From an uncultured Oscillospiraceae bacterium (GTDB lineage Bacteria; Bacillota; Clostridia; Oscillospirales; Oscillospiraceae): a stretch of 64,000 bases of DNA. The stretch lies in the NCBI GenBank assembly GCA_934589065.1, contig CAKTNN010000009.1, positions 1 through 64,000 of the forward strand, read 5' to 3'. Numbering within the stretch: the first letter of the stretch is position 1; each line of letters starts with the position of its first letter. The position numbers were made by a program, and so were the translations under genes. Below are positions 8,189-17,296 of this stretch, piece after piece. Under the pieces are notes generated by a model. It was not told where the DNA came from. It saw nothing but the letters and a program-made list of their open reading frames with translations, and searched no databases.

Positions 8189-8620
8189 TTAGTCCAGAGT
8201 CCAGGCTTCGGGCTTCTGGGCAGCATGAGGATGCTCAGCACCCTTGTACAGGTGCAGACGGGTCATGCAGTTACGGCCCAGAGTGTTCTTGGGCAGCATG
8301 CCCTTGACGGCGACTTCCATAGCGTAGTCGGAGCGGTTCTCCATCATGGTACGAGCCTTGGTCTCCTTCAGGCCGCCGATCCAGCCGGATACACGGTAGT
8401 AGATCTTCTGCTCTGCCTTCTTGCCGGTCAGAACAGCCTTGTCGGTGTTGATGATAATCACGTTGTCACCGCAGTCAACGTTGGGGGTGAAATCGACCTT
8501 GTGCTTGCCGCGCAGCAGGTTAGCAGCGATCACAGCGGTACGGCCCAGGGGCTTGCCGGCTGCATCGATGATGTACCAATTGCGCACCACGGTCTCCTTC
8601 TTGGCGAGGGTAGTGGACAT
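8189..8620 (-). CDS. rplM: 50S ribosomal protein L13
   Basis: 143 residues, full length. Characteristic segments are WYIIDAAGKPLGRTAVIAA, NTDKAVLTGKKAEQKIYYRV and VKGMLPKNTLGRNCMTRLHL. It is the promoter-proximal gene of the rplM-rpsI operon, with a GGAGGAAG ribosome site in the 70-base leader. Confidence 0.98.
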   Translation of the reverse strand: MSTTLAKKETVVRNWYIIDAAGKPLGRTAVIAANLLRGKHKVDFTPNVDCGDNVIIINTDKAVLTGKKAEQKIYYRVSGWIGGLKETKARTMMENRSDYAMEVAVKGMLPKNTLGRNCMTRLHLYKGAEHPHAAQKPEAWTLD

Positions 8621-8699
8621 ATAGCTTCCTCCAATTTTTGGTTAAAATATTTTGACATTTTTCGGATGTTGAAGTACAATGTCTTCAAACAGCTTAATT

Positions 8700-8728
8700 C
8701 TTATACCACACTGTTTTTTAAATGTCAA
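8700..8728 (-). promoter_or_regulatory. SigA promoter of rplM-rpsI
   Basis: On the - strand TTGACA (8728-8723) and TATAAG (8705-8700) are 17 bases apart. The leader of about 70 bases before rplM contains a small hairpin GAAG/CTTC; autoregulatory L13 leaders are known in Firmicutes, but I cannot match this one to them. Confidence 0.8.
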
Positions 8729-8847
8729 CACCTTTTTTTAGGAAATTTATACAGCTATATCTAAACTCGGAAATTCTTCCGAATGCTCTTAAATGCTCCT
8801 AAATGCTCGCTTCCTATTTTGCTTAAATTTTGGAGGAAACTGAACCG

Positions 8848-9588
8848 ATGCAGAGACTAATGGGTCTTGTCCGCAGGTGCGTGGAAGACTACCACATGAT
8901 TGAAGATGGAGATAAAGTCGCCGTTGGCGTGTCCGGCGGCAAGGATTCTCTGGTGCTTTTGAAGCTCCTGGCCTCCCTGCGGGGCTACTGCGATAAATCC
9001 TTTGCCCTGGAGGCCGTTACCGTGGATATGGGCCTGGGGATGGACTACAGCGAAATTGAAAAAATGTGCCGGGAGCTGGATGTGCCCTATACGGTGGTAA
9101 AGACCGAAATCGGGCCCATTGTCTTCGACTACCGCAAGGAAAAGAATCCCTGCTCCATGTGCTCCAAAATGCGCCGGGGGGCGCTGAATCAGGCGCTGCT
9201 GGAGCGGGGCTGCAACAAGCTGGCCCTGGGCCACCACTATGACGATGCAGTAGAAACCTTCCTCATGTCCCTGATCTACGAGGGACGGATCAACTGTTTC
9301 CAGCCGGTGACCCATCTGGACCGTACCGGCATTACCCAGATTCGACCCATGCTCTATATTCACGAGAAGACGGTGGATGCCTTTGCCAAACGGGAGGGAC
9401 TTCCGGTGCTGCAAAACCGCTGCCCTGTGGATAAGCATACCAAGCGGGAGGAAATCAGGAAGCTCATCTATGATTTGGTGAAAACCTATCCCGATCTCAA
9501 GGAACGGATTTTCGGGGCAATGCAGCGCTATCCTCTGGAAGCATGGGAGCCCCAGGGCAGATACAAACGGCCTAAGGAGCAGGATTAA
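8848..9588 (+). CDS. TtcA-like tRNA 2-thiocytidine synthase (PP-loop ATPase)
   Basis: 246 residues from ATG 8848, which follows TTTGGAGGAAAC; an apparent TTG start at 8830 is part of that ribosome site. The PP-loop SGGKDS lies at residues 29-34. A Cys-x-x-Cys pair (NPCSMCSKMRRG) and a later Cys in LQNRCPVDKHTKR are the [4Fe-4S] ligands expected of TtcA-type thiolases, and GHHYDDAVETFLM is the adenylation His-Asp segment. It should thiolate a cytidine in tRNA. Related PP-loop proteins thiolate other positions, so the exact site is inferred. Confidence 0.85.
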   Translation: MQRLMGLVRRCVEDYHMIEDGDKVAVGVSGGKDSLVLLKLLASLRGYCDKSFALEAVTVDMGLGMDYSEIEKMCRELDVPYTVVKTEIGPIVFDYRKEKNPCSMCSKMRRGALNQALLERGCNKLALGHHYDDAVETFLMSLIYEGRINCFQPVTHLDRTGITQIRPMLYIHEKTVDAFAKREGLPVLQNRCPVDKHTKREEIRKLIYDLVKTYPDLKERIFGAMQRYPLEAWEPQGRYKRPKEQD

Positions 9589-9641
9589 AGAAAAGCCAAG
9601 CTGGAAATACTTCCCATGATTTTTCTTTAGGAGGTAAAACC

Positions 9642-9899
9642 ATGGTCAAGGGTATTTCCCGGCAGGTGATTCTGGTGCATTCCCCGGATCCCAAGCTCTT
9701 TGAGCAGGCAATTTTTATTTTGAAGGATACGGCGGTATCCCAGGGCGTCAGTGAGGATGCCCTAATGAAAGAGGCCGAGCGGGTTATCCGCGGTGCAAGG
9801 CCGGAAAAGAAGCACGGTCTGGTGCGCTATGGAGCTTTTTGGGCAGGGCTGGGCGCGCTGCTGACCGGGGCGGTGTGGGCGCTGACCGTGATTCTGTAG
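9642..9899 (+). CDS. Small single-pass membrane protein of unknown function
   Basis: 85 residues behind AGGAGG. Residues 1-58 are a charged cytoplasmic part with RQVILVHSPDPKLFEQAIFI, and residues 62-84 form one transmembrane helix. It lies between ttcA-like and dusB genes, all on the + strand. I recall this type as a conserved hypothetical in Clostridia; nothing points to its role. Confidence 0.65.
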   Translation: MVKGISRQVILVHSPDPKLFEQAIFILKDTAVSQGVSEDALMKEAERVIRGARPEKKHGLVRYGAFWAGLGALLTGAVWALTVIL

Positions 9900-9928
9900 C
9901 GCCCAATTCATGAGAAAGAGAGAAGCAA

Positions 9929-10894
9929 ATGAATATTGGAACAATTTCAGTGGAGAATCCCTTGTTCCTTGCCCCCATGGCGGGGGTAACGGACTGGGCT
10001 TTCCGCACAATCTGTGCCCAGTTGGGTGCAGGGGTAACGGTGACGGAGATGGTGTCCTCCCGGGCGCTGGTTTATAAGGATAAAAAGACCGCAAAGCTTC
10101 TGCGGAAAAACGAGGGGAGCATTTGCGGCGCGCAGATTTTCGGCAACGACCCGGATACCATGGCAGAGGGCGCCCGGCTGGCATTGGAGATTTCTGGCTG
10201 TGATTTCGTGGATATCAACATGGGCTGCCCCATGCCGAAAATTGCCAATTCCGGGGACGGTTCCGGCCTGATGCGCACACCGGAGCTGGCAGGGAAGATT
10301 GTGGAGGCCGTGGAAAAGGCCGTTTCCGTTCCCGTGACGGTGAAGTGCCGCCTGGGCTGGGATAAGGGCAGCATCAATGTGCTGGACTTTACCCGCCGGA
10401 TGGAGGAGAGCGGGGCTTCTATGGTCACCGTCCATGGGCGCACCAGAAGTCAGCTGTATTCCGGCGTTGCGGACTGGGATACCATCCGCAAGGTCAAGGA
10501 GCAGCTATCCATCCCCGTGATTGCCAACGGTGATATTACCGGAGCGGAGACTGGTCTGCGCTGCAAAAAATGGACCGGGGCAGACGGATTGATGATCGGC
10601 AGGAGCACCTTTGGTGACCCGTGGATCTTTTCGGAGGTTCGGGCTGCCCTGGAAGGGGAGCCGATCCCGGAGCGCCCGCCGCTTAAAGAGCGGATTGAAG
10701 TGGCTGTCCGGCAGTTTGAGCTGGCGGAGCAGGACCACGGGGAGCACATCGCCTGCCTGGAAGCCAGAAAGCATTTTGCCTGGTATCTGCGGGGCGTTTC
10801 CCACAGCGGTTTTTATAAGCAGCAAATCTCCGGCATGACCACTATGGAGGATATTTATCGCATTGCAAAGGAAATCTCCCGGGATTTGAAATAA
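9929..10894 (+). CDS. dusB: tRNA-dihydrouridine synthase DusB
   Basis: 321 residues, full length. PLFLAPMAGVTDWAFR is the N-terminal FMN-binding strand, VDINMGCPMPKI holds the catalytic Cys, VTVKCRLGWD the flavin-contacting Lys, VTVHGRTRSQ and ANGDI the phosphate-binding loops, and ARKHFAWYLRG is typical of the C-terminal helical domain. Reduces specific uridines in tRNA D loops using FMN and NADPH. The ribosome site is GAGAGAAG. It is the third of a + strand run that includes another tRNA-modifying enzyme. Confidence 0.95.
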   Translation: MNIGTISVENPLFLAPMAGVTDWAFRTICAQLGAGVTVTEMVSSRALVYKDKKTAKLLRKNEGSICGAQIFGNDPDTMAEGARLALEISGCDFVDINMGCPMPKIANSGDGSGLMRTPELAGKIVEAVEKAVSVPVTVKCRLGWDKGSINVLDFTRRMEESGASMVTVHGRTRSQLYSGVADWDTIRKVKEQLSIPVIANGDITGAETGLRCKKWTGADGLMIGRSTFGDPWIFSEVRAALEGEPIPERPPLKERIEVAVRQFELAEQDHGEHIACLEARKHFAWYLRGVSHSGFYKQQISGMTTMEDIYRIAKEISRDLK

Positions 10895-10948
10895 GTTCCA
10901 TTCATAAAATTTTTGCCGCTTCACATCCTAATTTTCGAGGTGATGGAT

Positions 10949-11893
10949 GTGAAGCGGCTTTTATTATGGATTCTGATTTTTTCGGCCCTTGCCGTGCCCG
11001 CATCGGCAGACCCCATCCGCTGGGTGGATTTGCAGGTGGATACCCCGGCGCTGAGCTATGCCATATCCCGGGATGTGGAAACCGCCCAGCAGGAAAAGCA
11101 CCTTTCCTTTGTAGAAATTCTGGCTCTGGCTGCCTGCCGCACCGGGGGAAGGTGCCCATTGGATGCTGTAAAGAAAGCGGCAAAGGAGCTGGAAGGGGAT
11201 AAAGAACCCAAAGAACTCCTGGGGGAGCTGGGAAAATACTATGACTATTACATGGAGGCCTATCGCTGCGCCTATGGCGGCCTGGTGGGGAGCTTTTCCA
11301 TACAAAAAGATGGAGTGGAGTATCCCCAGTACGGGCTAAAGGCCTTTTCTCCCATTGCCGCCGGTTACGGCTACAGCCACTGTGATGATTTCGGCGTAGC
11401 CCGCTCCTTTGGCTTTAAGCGCAAGCACCTGGGAAACGATCTCATGGGCGCCCTGGGCACGCCCATTGTTGCGGTGGAGGGGGGCATTGTGGAGGCTATG
11501 GGCTGGAACCGCTACGGCGGCTGGCGGGTGGGAATCCGCTCCTTTGACGGGAAGCGCTATTACTATTATGCCCACCTGCAAAAGGACAAGCCCTTTGCCC
11601 CCGGCCTTTCCCAGGGGGATATGGTGCAGGCCGGGGATTTAATCGGCTTTATGGGAAGAACCGGCTATTCCGACCGGGAAAACGTGAATAATATCGAAAC
11701 CGTACACCTGCATTTCGGCATGGAATTGATTTTTGAGGAAAGCCAAAAGGAATGCAACAGTGAGATCTGGGTGGATGTTTACCCCATTGTAAAACTGCTG
11801 AGCCAGCACCGCAGCAGCATCCAAGGGACAAAGGATGGCTATACGCGGGTGTATCCCTTCCGGGATTTGGATTGGAAGGAATTTTTAGGATGA
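10949..11893 (+). CDS. Secreted M23-family (LytM-like) peptidase
   Basis: About 314 residues from GTG 10949, chosen because GAGG at 10937-10940 lies eight bases before it; ATG 10943 is only two bases away. A signal peptide KRLLLWILIFSALAVPASA is followed by a helical region and an M23 domain at about residues 145-270: KHLGNDLMGALGTPIVAVEG has the zinc His-xxx-Asp, and VHLHFGMEL the His-x-His. Expected to cut peptidoglycan cross-bridges at the cell surface, or to be a structural LytM relative. Its best-known analogues act in sporulation or division. Confidence 0.85.
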   Translation: MKRLLLWILIFSALAVPASADPIRWVDLQVDTPALSYAISRDVETAQQEKHLSFVEILALAACRTGGRCPLDAVKKAAKELEGDKEPKELLGELGKYYDYYMEAYRCAYGGLVGSFSIQKDGVEYPQYGLKAFSPIAAGYGYSHCDDFGVARSFGFKRKHLGNDLMGALGTPIVAVEGGIVEAMGWNRYGGWRVGIRSFDGKRYYYYAHLQKDKPFAPGLSQGDMVQAGDLIGFMGRTGYSDRENVNNIETVHLHFGMELIFEESQKECNSEIWVDVYPIVKLLSQHRSSIQGTKDGYTRVYPFRDLDWKEFLG

Positions 11894-11979
11894 AAGGCTT
11901 CTCAAATGCAGACAGTTGTGCTATCATGATAGGGAAAATGTCTTATTAAGGACATCCAATCGGAAAGCAGGTGATTCTT

Positions 11980-12513
11980 GTGCTGGTGTATCTATCGATG
12001 ATTGATACCCCTGAAGACAGGGATAAATTTGAGAGAATCTATATCCAATATCGAAACCTCATGTACCATGTGGCCTATGGCATCTTGGGTAACCATTTTG
12101 ATGCGGAGGATGCTGTTCATCAGGCGTTTGTTGCAATCATTCGGAATCTACAAAAAATAGGCGAAATAAACAGTCCCCAAACGCGATCCTTCGTCGTTTT
12201 AATTACAGAAAGAAAAGCCATAGATATCATCCGCACAAGTCACAGGGATAAAAACTTGCCAATAGAGGAGGAGTGTATTGGCGTAGAAGTACCCCCTCCC
12301 GGAGATTCTGGATTGGCGGATGTATTGGCTAAGCTTCCGGCACATTACCGGGAGATTCTACTTCTCCGATACGATAATGGATACAGCGTGGTAGAACTGG
12401 CACAAATCCTTGGCATGACACAATCCGGTGTTCGCAAGCTGATTGGTCGGGCAAAAAAGAAGCTGGAATGCTTATTGGAGGAAAACGACATTGCAAAAGA
12501 TAATAACGGATGA
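11980..12513 (+). CDS. ECF-type RNA polymerase sigma factor
   Basis: 177 residues starting at GTG 11980, eight to nine bases after AGGTG, which gives the usual VLVYLSMIDTPEDRDKFERI. Region 2 is seen in LMYHVAYGILGNHFDAEDAV; region 4 in LPAHYREILLLRYDNGYSVV with the helix-turn-helix ELAQILGMTQSGVRKLIGRA. The next gene begins inside its 3' end, so the two are coupled. A 12-base palindrome CTATCATGATAG lies at 11921-11932 upstream and could be a control site. Confidence 0.9.
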   Translation: MLVYLSMIDTPEDRDKFERIYIQYRNLMYHVAYGILGNHFDAEDAVHQAFVAIIRNLQKIGEINSPQTRSFVVLITERKAIDIIRTSHRDKNLPIEEECIGVEVPPPGDSGLADVLAKLPAHYREILLLRYDNGYSVVELAQILGMTQSGVRKLIGRAKKKLECLLEENDIAKDNNG

Positions 12514-13183
12514 AAGTCTGCGTGTTGCGGCTGCGCTGGTTCGGGATTCCATGCTTTCCTCCCTCAACGATGAATATATCCCCGATTATCACTTTTCAGA
12601 TGATTTTATGACGTCCATAGAAATCATGAAAAAACAGGAAAAGAGGCGGCAGAAGAGAATAAAAGCAGTCCACCGGTGTATTGCGGCGATTCTCACGATT
12701 GTCGTGGGAATCACTCTGTTTTTTACCATCAATACCCGAGCCCGTGCTGCTGCAATCGGCTGGATCAAGAAAACTTTCTTTGGACAGACAGTATATTCTT
12801 TCCCTCAGGATACGGCACAAGTGCTTCCAAACTATCAGCTTACATGGCTCCCGGAGGGGATGCAATTGGAAAAAAGAATTACCACACCTGAATGCGATAT
12901 GCGGCTTTATACCGATGTGGATGACCCAAATCAAAGCTTTACAATCCAGTGCAGTACTCAGAACATCCACAGCAATCTGACCATCAGCCACGATGGAGCA
13001 GAATATACTGTTTACCCAGTGGAAATGAATGGATTTTCTGGAGAAATGTACCAGTCGAATGATGAAAATTTTAGCCATGGACTTGTGTGGCTGGATGAAG
13101 ACTGTGGGATAAGCTTTGCAATCGTCAGCTACCTGGATCCAAATGTCATTTTGCACATAGCGGAAGGTATAAAATTAGAATAA
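12491..13183 (+). CDS. DUF4367-type membrane protein, probable anti-sigma partner
   Basis: About 230 residues from TTG 12491, nine bases behind GGAGG inside the sigma gene, overlapping it by 23 bases. A charged cytoplasmic N-terminal part of about 70 residues is followed by one transmembrane helix (CIAAILTIVVGITLFFTI) and an outer domain with the DUF4367 phrases LTWLPEGMQL and VWLDEDCGISFAI. Coupling to an ECF sigma gene makes an anti-sigma or signal sensor the natural reading; this is inference. A CTCCCTGCATCGTTT hairpin at 13230-13266 lies downstream, without a clear T run. Confidence 0.75.
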   Translation: MQKIITDESLRVAAALVRDSMLSSLNDEYIPDYHFSDDFMTSIEIMKKQEKRRQKRIKAVHRCIAAILTIVVGITLFFTINTRARAAAIGWIKKTFFGQTVYSFPQDTAQVLPNYQLTWLPEGMQLEKRITTPECDMRLYTDVDDPNQSFTIQCSTQNIHSNLTISHDGAEYTVYPVEMNGFSGEMYQSNDENFSHGLVWLDEDCGISFAIVSYLDPNVILHIAEGIKLE

Positions 13184-13440
13184 ATGACAAAATAAAAAAT
13201 TTTTCCGAAAAAGTGTCCCAAAGTATCTCCCTGCATCGTTTTTATGATTGAAACGGTGTAGGGAGATGTGCTATATGGCAGTTACCTACTGAATTGTGCA
13301 GTAGTATTCTTAATATTGTATTAAATCCATTGACGGCCTGTTGCGGATTTGCTACTATCTAATTGCAGGATACAGATATGCACGATTTGATATATTTTAT
13401 TCCCATTTCACGACCATTGTTTAGAAATCAGGAGGTTACT

Positions 13441-14889
13441 ATGAAACGAACGATTTGCATCCTTTCCGTCTTGGCAGTCCTTCTGCTTGCCGTTTTGGCG
13501 GTGGGAAAATCCGGCGTTCTCAGCCGGAAAGAGGAGACCCAGGAAGGGGAGAGAACCCTGTGGGTCATTACGGAGGAAACCGTCCAGGACGGCATGAATT
13601 CCATCGCCCGGCGTGTGGCAGATCAATTCATGGAGCAGCAGGGAAATGTTACGGTAAAGCTGGATGTTCTCCCCAATTCTCAGGAGGAGCGCACTGCCTA
13701 CCTGGCGCAAATAGAAAAACAAGCCGAGGAAGGAAACGGGCCGGATGTGTATCTGCTGCCGACAAATGATGTTTTGACGGTAGAGCACCCGGAGGTATAT
13801 ACATACTGCCGCATTACACCCCTTTTCCCGGATGTGGAGCAAGCCATGCACCAGGGAAAATTCCAGGATATTGGTCCGTACTATGAAGTGGACAGTCAGC
13901 TGGAAAAAGATGCTTTGGCAGAAAAAGTTATGGACAGCGGCATCGTGAACGGAAGGCGGTATGTCATTCCACTGCGGTATAATTTGCCAGTGCTCTATTG
14001 CAGCCAGGAGCTCCTGCAGGAGCAAAACGTGGATACGGCAATCTTCCAGGCCAGCTTTGATCGGTGGATGGAGAATGCCGTTGAGAAGGGGGACAGAATC
14101 CTTGCCTGTGGCGCAGAATACCCGTCCCTGTATGTGTTCGGCGAGATCCTGGACTACAATCAGAAGAAGGTGCTGCTTTCTACCGAGGAAGTGGAGAATT
14201 ACTTTTCCCTTTTCCGGAATGTGGAATCCCTGGTTGGCTCGCAGTATGTCCACAGAGGTGCGCCATCCCTGGAAAGCAGCATACTGGGTGGTGTGATGCT
14301 CTATCCTGCCGCAGTGGGAAAGCTGAATCAGGCCATGGATTATGCCGCTATTTCCACCATGGAAGGAAGGCAGTTTTCCATGGTTCCCATCCGGGCAACC
14401 AGCGGGGAAATCGTTGCCACGGTAACCTACTATGCGGCAGTGGACGCCCAGTGCAGGACCCCGGAACTGGCATATTCCTTTATCCGTCAGTTCCTTTCCG
14501 AGGATGCCCAGTGGGATAGACTCTGTCAGGAGAATACGGAAGATAGCAGTTATGGAATGCTGGAAGACAGCTGGCCTGTAAGAAATGCTGGGGCAGTGCC
14601 GGAGCTGTGGAAAAATAAGAAAGAGCGGTTGGCGGTTCTGGAATACTCTTCCCAGGAACGGTATCAGGCACTTGAAGGATTCGAGCTTCCGGAGAAAGCC
14701 ATTGAGGAGCTTTCCATGCAGATTGACCGGGTGCTGTTTCCTAGCCCCTTGGCGCGGGACTTTCGCACGGCACTCTATAGCCTGAATGATTCCCAACAGG
14801 AAGGGGTTCCAACTACGGTGAGTATTACGGAAGCTGCGGCCCAGTTTATGGAAATACTGAAAGCCCGATATCCGGACTTCTCCACTTGA
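13441..14889 (+). CDS. Extracellular solute-binding-like protein with N-terminal anchor
   Basis: 482 residues from ATG 13441 behind AGGAGGTTACT. A hydrophobic N terminus (residues 5-25) lacks a lipobox Cys, so it is a signal anchor or cleaved peptide rather than a lipoprotein. The body resembles family 1 binding proteins: TLWVITEETVQDGMNSIARR, NGPDVYLLPTNDVLT, YAAISTMEGRQFSM and a C-terminal ALYSLNDSQQEG helix. No ABC permease or ATPase is beside it. It may act as a sensor or work with a transporter encoded elsewhere. Confidence 0.65.
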   Translation: MKRTICILSVLAVLLLAVLAVGKSGVLSRKEETQEGERTLWVITEETVQDGMNSIARRVADQFMEQQGNVTVKLDVLPNSQEERTAYLAQIEKQAEEGNGPDVYLLPTNDVLTVEHPEVYTYCRITPLFPDVEQAMHQGKFQDIGPYYEVDSQLEKDALAEKVMDSGIVNGRRYVIPLRYNLPVLYCSQELLQEQNVDTAIFQASFDRWMENAVEKGDRILACGAEYPSLYVFGEILDYNQKKVLLSTEEVENYFSLFRNVESLVGSQYVHRGAPSLESSILGGVMLYPAAVGKLNQAMDYAAISTMEGRQFSMVPIRATSGEIVATVTYYAAVDAQCRTPELAYSFIRQFLSEDAQWDRLCQENTEDSSYGMLEDSWPVRNAGAVPELWKNKKERLAVLEYSSQERYQALEGFELPEKAIEELSMQIDRVLFPSPLARDFRTALYSLNDSQQEGVPTTVSITEAAAQFMEILKARYPDFST

Positions 14890-14949
14890 TAATAGGAATG
14901 TCGGAATATATTAGGAATTCGCTATTTCTCCGGAGCAGATAAGAAATAA

Positions 14950-15010
14950 GGGACTGTTAAAACGATGTCACTGATACAGCAATGACGCGTTTTTAACAGT
15001 CCCTTTTTTA
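14950..15010. repeat. Palindromic intergenic element acting as terminator, copy 1
   Basis: GGGACTGTTAAAA and TTTTTAACAGTCCC form a long stem capped by an imperfect inner arm, followed by TTTTTT. It lies between the convergent solute-binding-like and trmO genes. The same outer arm (A/GG-CTGTTAAAAA) recurs at 18.25, 32.93 and 47.75 kb. Confidence 0.8.
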
Positions 15011-15706
15011 GTGGCGTTTCTCGACTTTCTGCACTTCCAGAACCGTCAGTCGGTTTCCTTCCACGGTAAAACGGATATCAAAGCAGGAAAATTGCAGTCC
15101 GTAAATTCTTCCAGGCTTGCGCTGGTAGGAGGGGCGGGGATCGTGGCTGAGAACGCCAATGGCTGCCGCTCTTTTTTCTTCCGGCAAAAGCCGCAGCAGG
15201 TCTTCAGGGAAATCTACGGTTAGAAGAAAATCTCCCACCCGGTCCGTAAAGCCGCCGGTGGCCTGAGGCTTGGAATCGCTATAGGGAATGTAGGGCTTTA
15301 CATCAAAAATGGGTGTGCCGTCCATCAGGTCTGCACCGCCCACCACCAAGACGTCCCCATATTCCTGGGTATGCCGCACTTCCAGCAGCTTTACGCAGGA
15401 AAGGGCCAGATTGTTGGGGCGGAAAGGAGAGCGGGTGGCGAATACGCCCATCCTGGTGTTGCCTCCCAGCCGGGGCGGCCGAACGGTGGGGGACCACCCA
15501 TCCCGCACGGCCTGGGAAAACTGCCAGATAATCCACAGGTGGGAGTATTCCGCAATTCCCCGCAGAGCATCGGGATTGCGGAATTCCGGTTCAAAAACAA
15601 GGATGCTTTGCAGCTGCTCCACAAGGCCGCTCTGCCTGGGAATGCCAAATTTGCTGGGAAAATCGGAGTGCATCCGGGCGATAATCTGAATTTCTACCTG
15701 TTCCAT
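15008..15706 (-). CDS. trmO: tRNA (adenine37-N6)-methyltransferase TrmO (TsaA family)
   Basis: 232 residues from ATG 15706; a GTG at 15718 would add four residues. IIARMHSDFPSKFGIPRQSG, FATRSPFRPNNLALSCVKLL and GTPIFDVKPYIPYSDS are the TsaA beta-barrel motifs binding SAM, and ELLPEEKRAAAIGVLSHDPR-like C-terminal sequence is also typical. TrmO adds the N6 methyl group to t6A37 in tRNA-Thr. It directly follows the zinc permease gene, almost touching its stop, so it may ride on that operon. Confidence 0.92.
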   Translation of the reverse strand: MEQVEIQIIARMHSDFPSKFGIPRQSGLVEQLQSILVFEPEFRNPDALRGIAEYSHLWIIWQFSQAVRDGWSPTVRPPRLGGNTRMGVFATRSPFRPNNLALSCVKLLEVRHTQEYGDVLVVGGADLMDGTPIFDVKPYIPYSDSKPQATGGFTDRVGDFLLTVDFPEDLLRLLPEEKRAAAIGVLSHDPRPSYQRKPGRIYGLQFSCFDIRFTVEGNRLTVLEVQKVEKRH

Positions 15707-15707
15707 A

Positions 15708-16547
15708 TCAGCCCACACGCCCCCGGAAGCAATAGGTTACGGCAAAAACGAACGTAAGAATCAGGCTGATCGCCGCACCGGCGGAACAGCCGAAGAAATA
15801 GGAGATGCTAAGCCCCAAAAGACTGCATATCAGGGCAAACAAAATGGAAAACAGGTGGTATTGCTTCTGATTCCGGCTGATATTCCGGGAAGCAGCCCCC
15901 GGGAGCACCAGCAGGGAATTGAGAATCAGCAGACCCATACTGGAAATGGACAGGGTAACCACCACCGCAATGGCAACGGTAAAGAGCGTCTGGCTTATGT
16001 CCACAGGAATCCCCCGGGAGGAGGCCAGTTGAGGGTGCACCGCGCTGAGGGTCAGCCGGTTGGCATACAGGCACCAGAAAACCAGCACACCCAGGAGTAC
16101 GACAGCCAAAAGACCGATTTCCTCCGGTGTGATGGAGAGTACATCTCCAATCAGGTATTTGTTGTATTTGGTAAAGCTACCACCCCCAAGAGTCGCCACC
16201 AGAATGCCCAGGGCTACGGCGGCACTGGAAAATACGCCAATCAGCGTATCGGAAGCATGGCTGCTTCCCCGGCGGATGTAGGAAAAGAGCAGCGCAAACA
16301 GAACGCTAAAGAGGACGGCTGCCCCCGTTGGGGCGGCAATGCCAAGAATAGAGCCAATGGCAATGCCCGTAAAGGCGGAGTGGCCCAGGGCATCGGAAAA
16401 GAAGCTCATGTGCCCGGTGACAATCATGGTGGAGAGAATGCCAAAGAGGGGGGCCATTAAAAGCAGGGCCAAAAGGGCATTCTTCATAAAGTCCCATTGG
16501 AGCATCTCAATGGGCAGGGCATTGCAAAGGGCGTACCAAATGCTCAT
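15708..16547 (-). CDS. Zinc/manganese ABC transporter permease (ZnuB-like)
   Basis: 279 residues with about eight transmembrane helices, as in the ABC-3 family. MTGHMSFFSDALGHSAFTGI near residue 45 is the family's conserved segment. The 5' end overlaps the ATPase gene by 4 bases. Forms the membrane channel of the importer whose binding protein is encoded two genes upstream. Confidence 0.9.
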   Translation of the reverse strand: MSIWYALCNALPIEMLQWDFMKNALLALLLMAPLFGILSTMIVTGHMSFFSDALGHSAFTGIAIGSILGIAAPTGAAVLFSVLFALLFSYIRRGSSHASDTLIGVFSSAAVALGILVATLGGGSFTKYNKYLIGDVLSITPEEIGLLAVVLLGVLVFWCLYANRLTLSAVHPQLASSRGIPVDISQTLFTVAIAVVVTLSISSMGLLILNSLLVLPGAASRNISRNQKQYHLFSILFALICSLLGLSISYFFGCSAGAAISLILTFVFAVTYCFRGRVG

Positions 16548-17296
16548 ACTGCCCCTCCTTTCGTATGGAAGATATCCCGGAAAGCCTGGGAAGAGAGCAC
16601 CTCTTCCGGCGTTCCCTTGGCACGAATCGTGCTGTCAATCAGCACGGCCTGGTTGGCGTACCTGGGAAGCATGGAAAAATCGTGGGTGGTCATCAGGATG
16701 GAAAGGTCGTAGGTTTTGCGAATTTCGTCCAGCATATCCATCAGGGTCGTCATGCCCTCCACATCCACACCGGATAGGGGCTCGTCCAGAATCAGAATGT
16801 TGGGAATGGGTTCCAGAGCCAGGGCCAGCAGCACCCGCTGCAGCTCGCCGCCGGAGAGTGTGCCCACCCGTTTGTCAATCAAATCCGTGGCGTGCACCCG
16901 ATCCAGGCATTCCAGGATGGTGCTGCGCATGGCTTTGGAAATACCCAGAAAGGCGGGACGCTTGCTCATGCAGCAGGCGAAGAGATCCGCAACGGAGATG
17001 GGCTCTCCGGGGTCAAAGCTGGGGCTCTGGGGCACATAGCCGATTCTGGGCTTGTGGCTGCGCTGCCCGGGCTGGGAAAAGGCAATCACCCCGGAATACT
17101 CCCGCTGGCCCAGAATGGCTTTTAAAAAGGTGCTTTTTCCTGCGCCGTTGGGCCCGATCAAGGCGACCATTTCCCCGCAGTGGACGTGCAGATTCATGTC
17201 CGTAAGGATTTCCGAGCCGCCGATTTTTACGGATAGATTCTCCACCCGCAAACAGCAGGCCTGCCCGCAGGAGCCGCCATAGTGGATTTCGTTCAT
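16544..17296 (-). CDS. Zinc/manganese ABC transporter ATPase (ZnuC-like)
   Basis: 250 residues. Walker A GPNGAGKST, signature LSGGELQRVLLALAL, Walker B ILILDEPLSGVD and switch segment MTTHDFSML are all intact. Overlaps both neighbours by 4 bases, showing tight translational coupling in the znuA-C-B order. Energises metal import. Confidence 0.93.
   Translation of the reverse strand: MNEIHYGGSCGQACCLRVENLSVKIGGSEILTDMNLHVHCGEMVALIGPNGAGKSTFLKAILGQREYSGVIAFSQPGQRSHKPRIGYVPQSPSFDPGEPISVADLFACCMSKRPAFLGISKAMRSTILECLDRVHATDLIDKRVGTLSGGELQRVLLALALEPIPNILILDEPLSGVDVEGMTTLMDMLDEIRKTYDLSILMTTHDFSMLPRYANQAVLIDSTIRAKGTPEEVLSSQAFRDIFHTKGGAV

Noticed and set aside
11921..11932. Palindrome CTATCATGATAG as a confirmed operator
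   Set aside because: A single 12-base palindrome; nothing besides position links it to the sigma factor, so it is mentioned only as a possibility.
13408..14796. 462-codon - strand open frame opposite the solute-binding-like gene
   Set aside because: His/Ile/Leu-rich antisense translation of a convincing + strand gene, without ribosome site.
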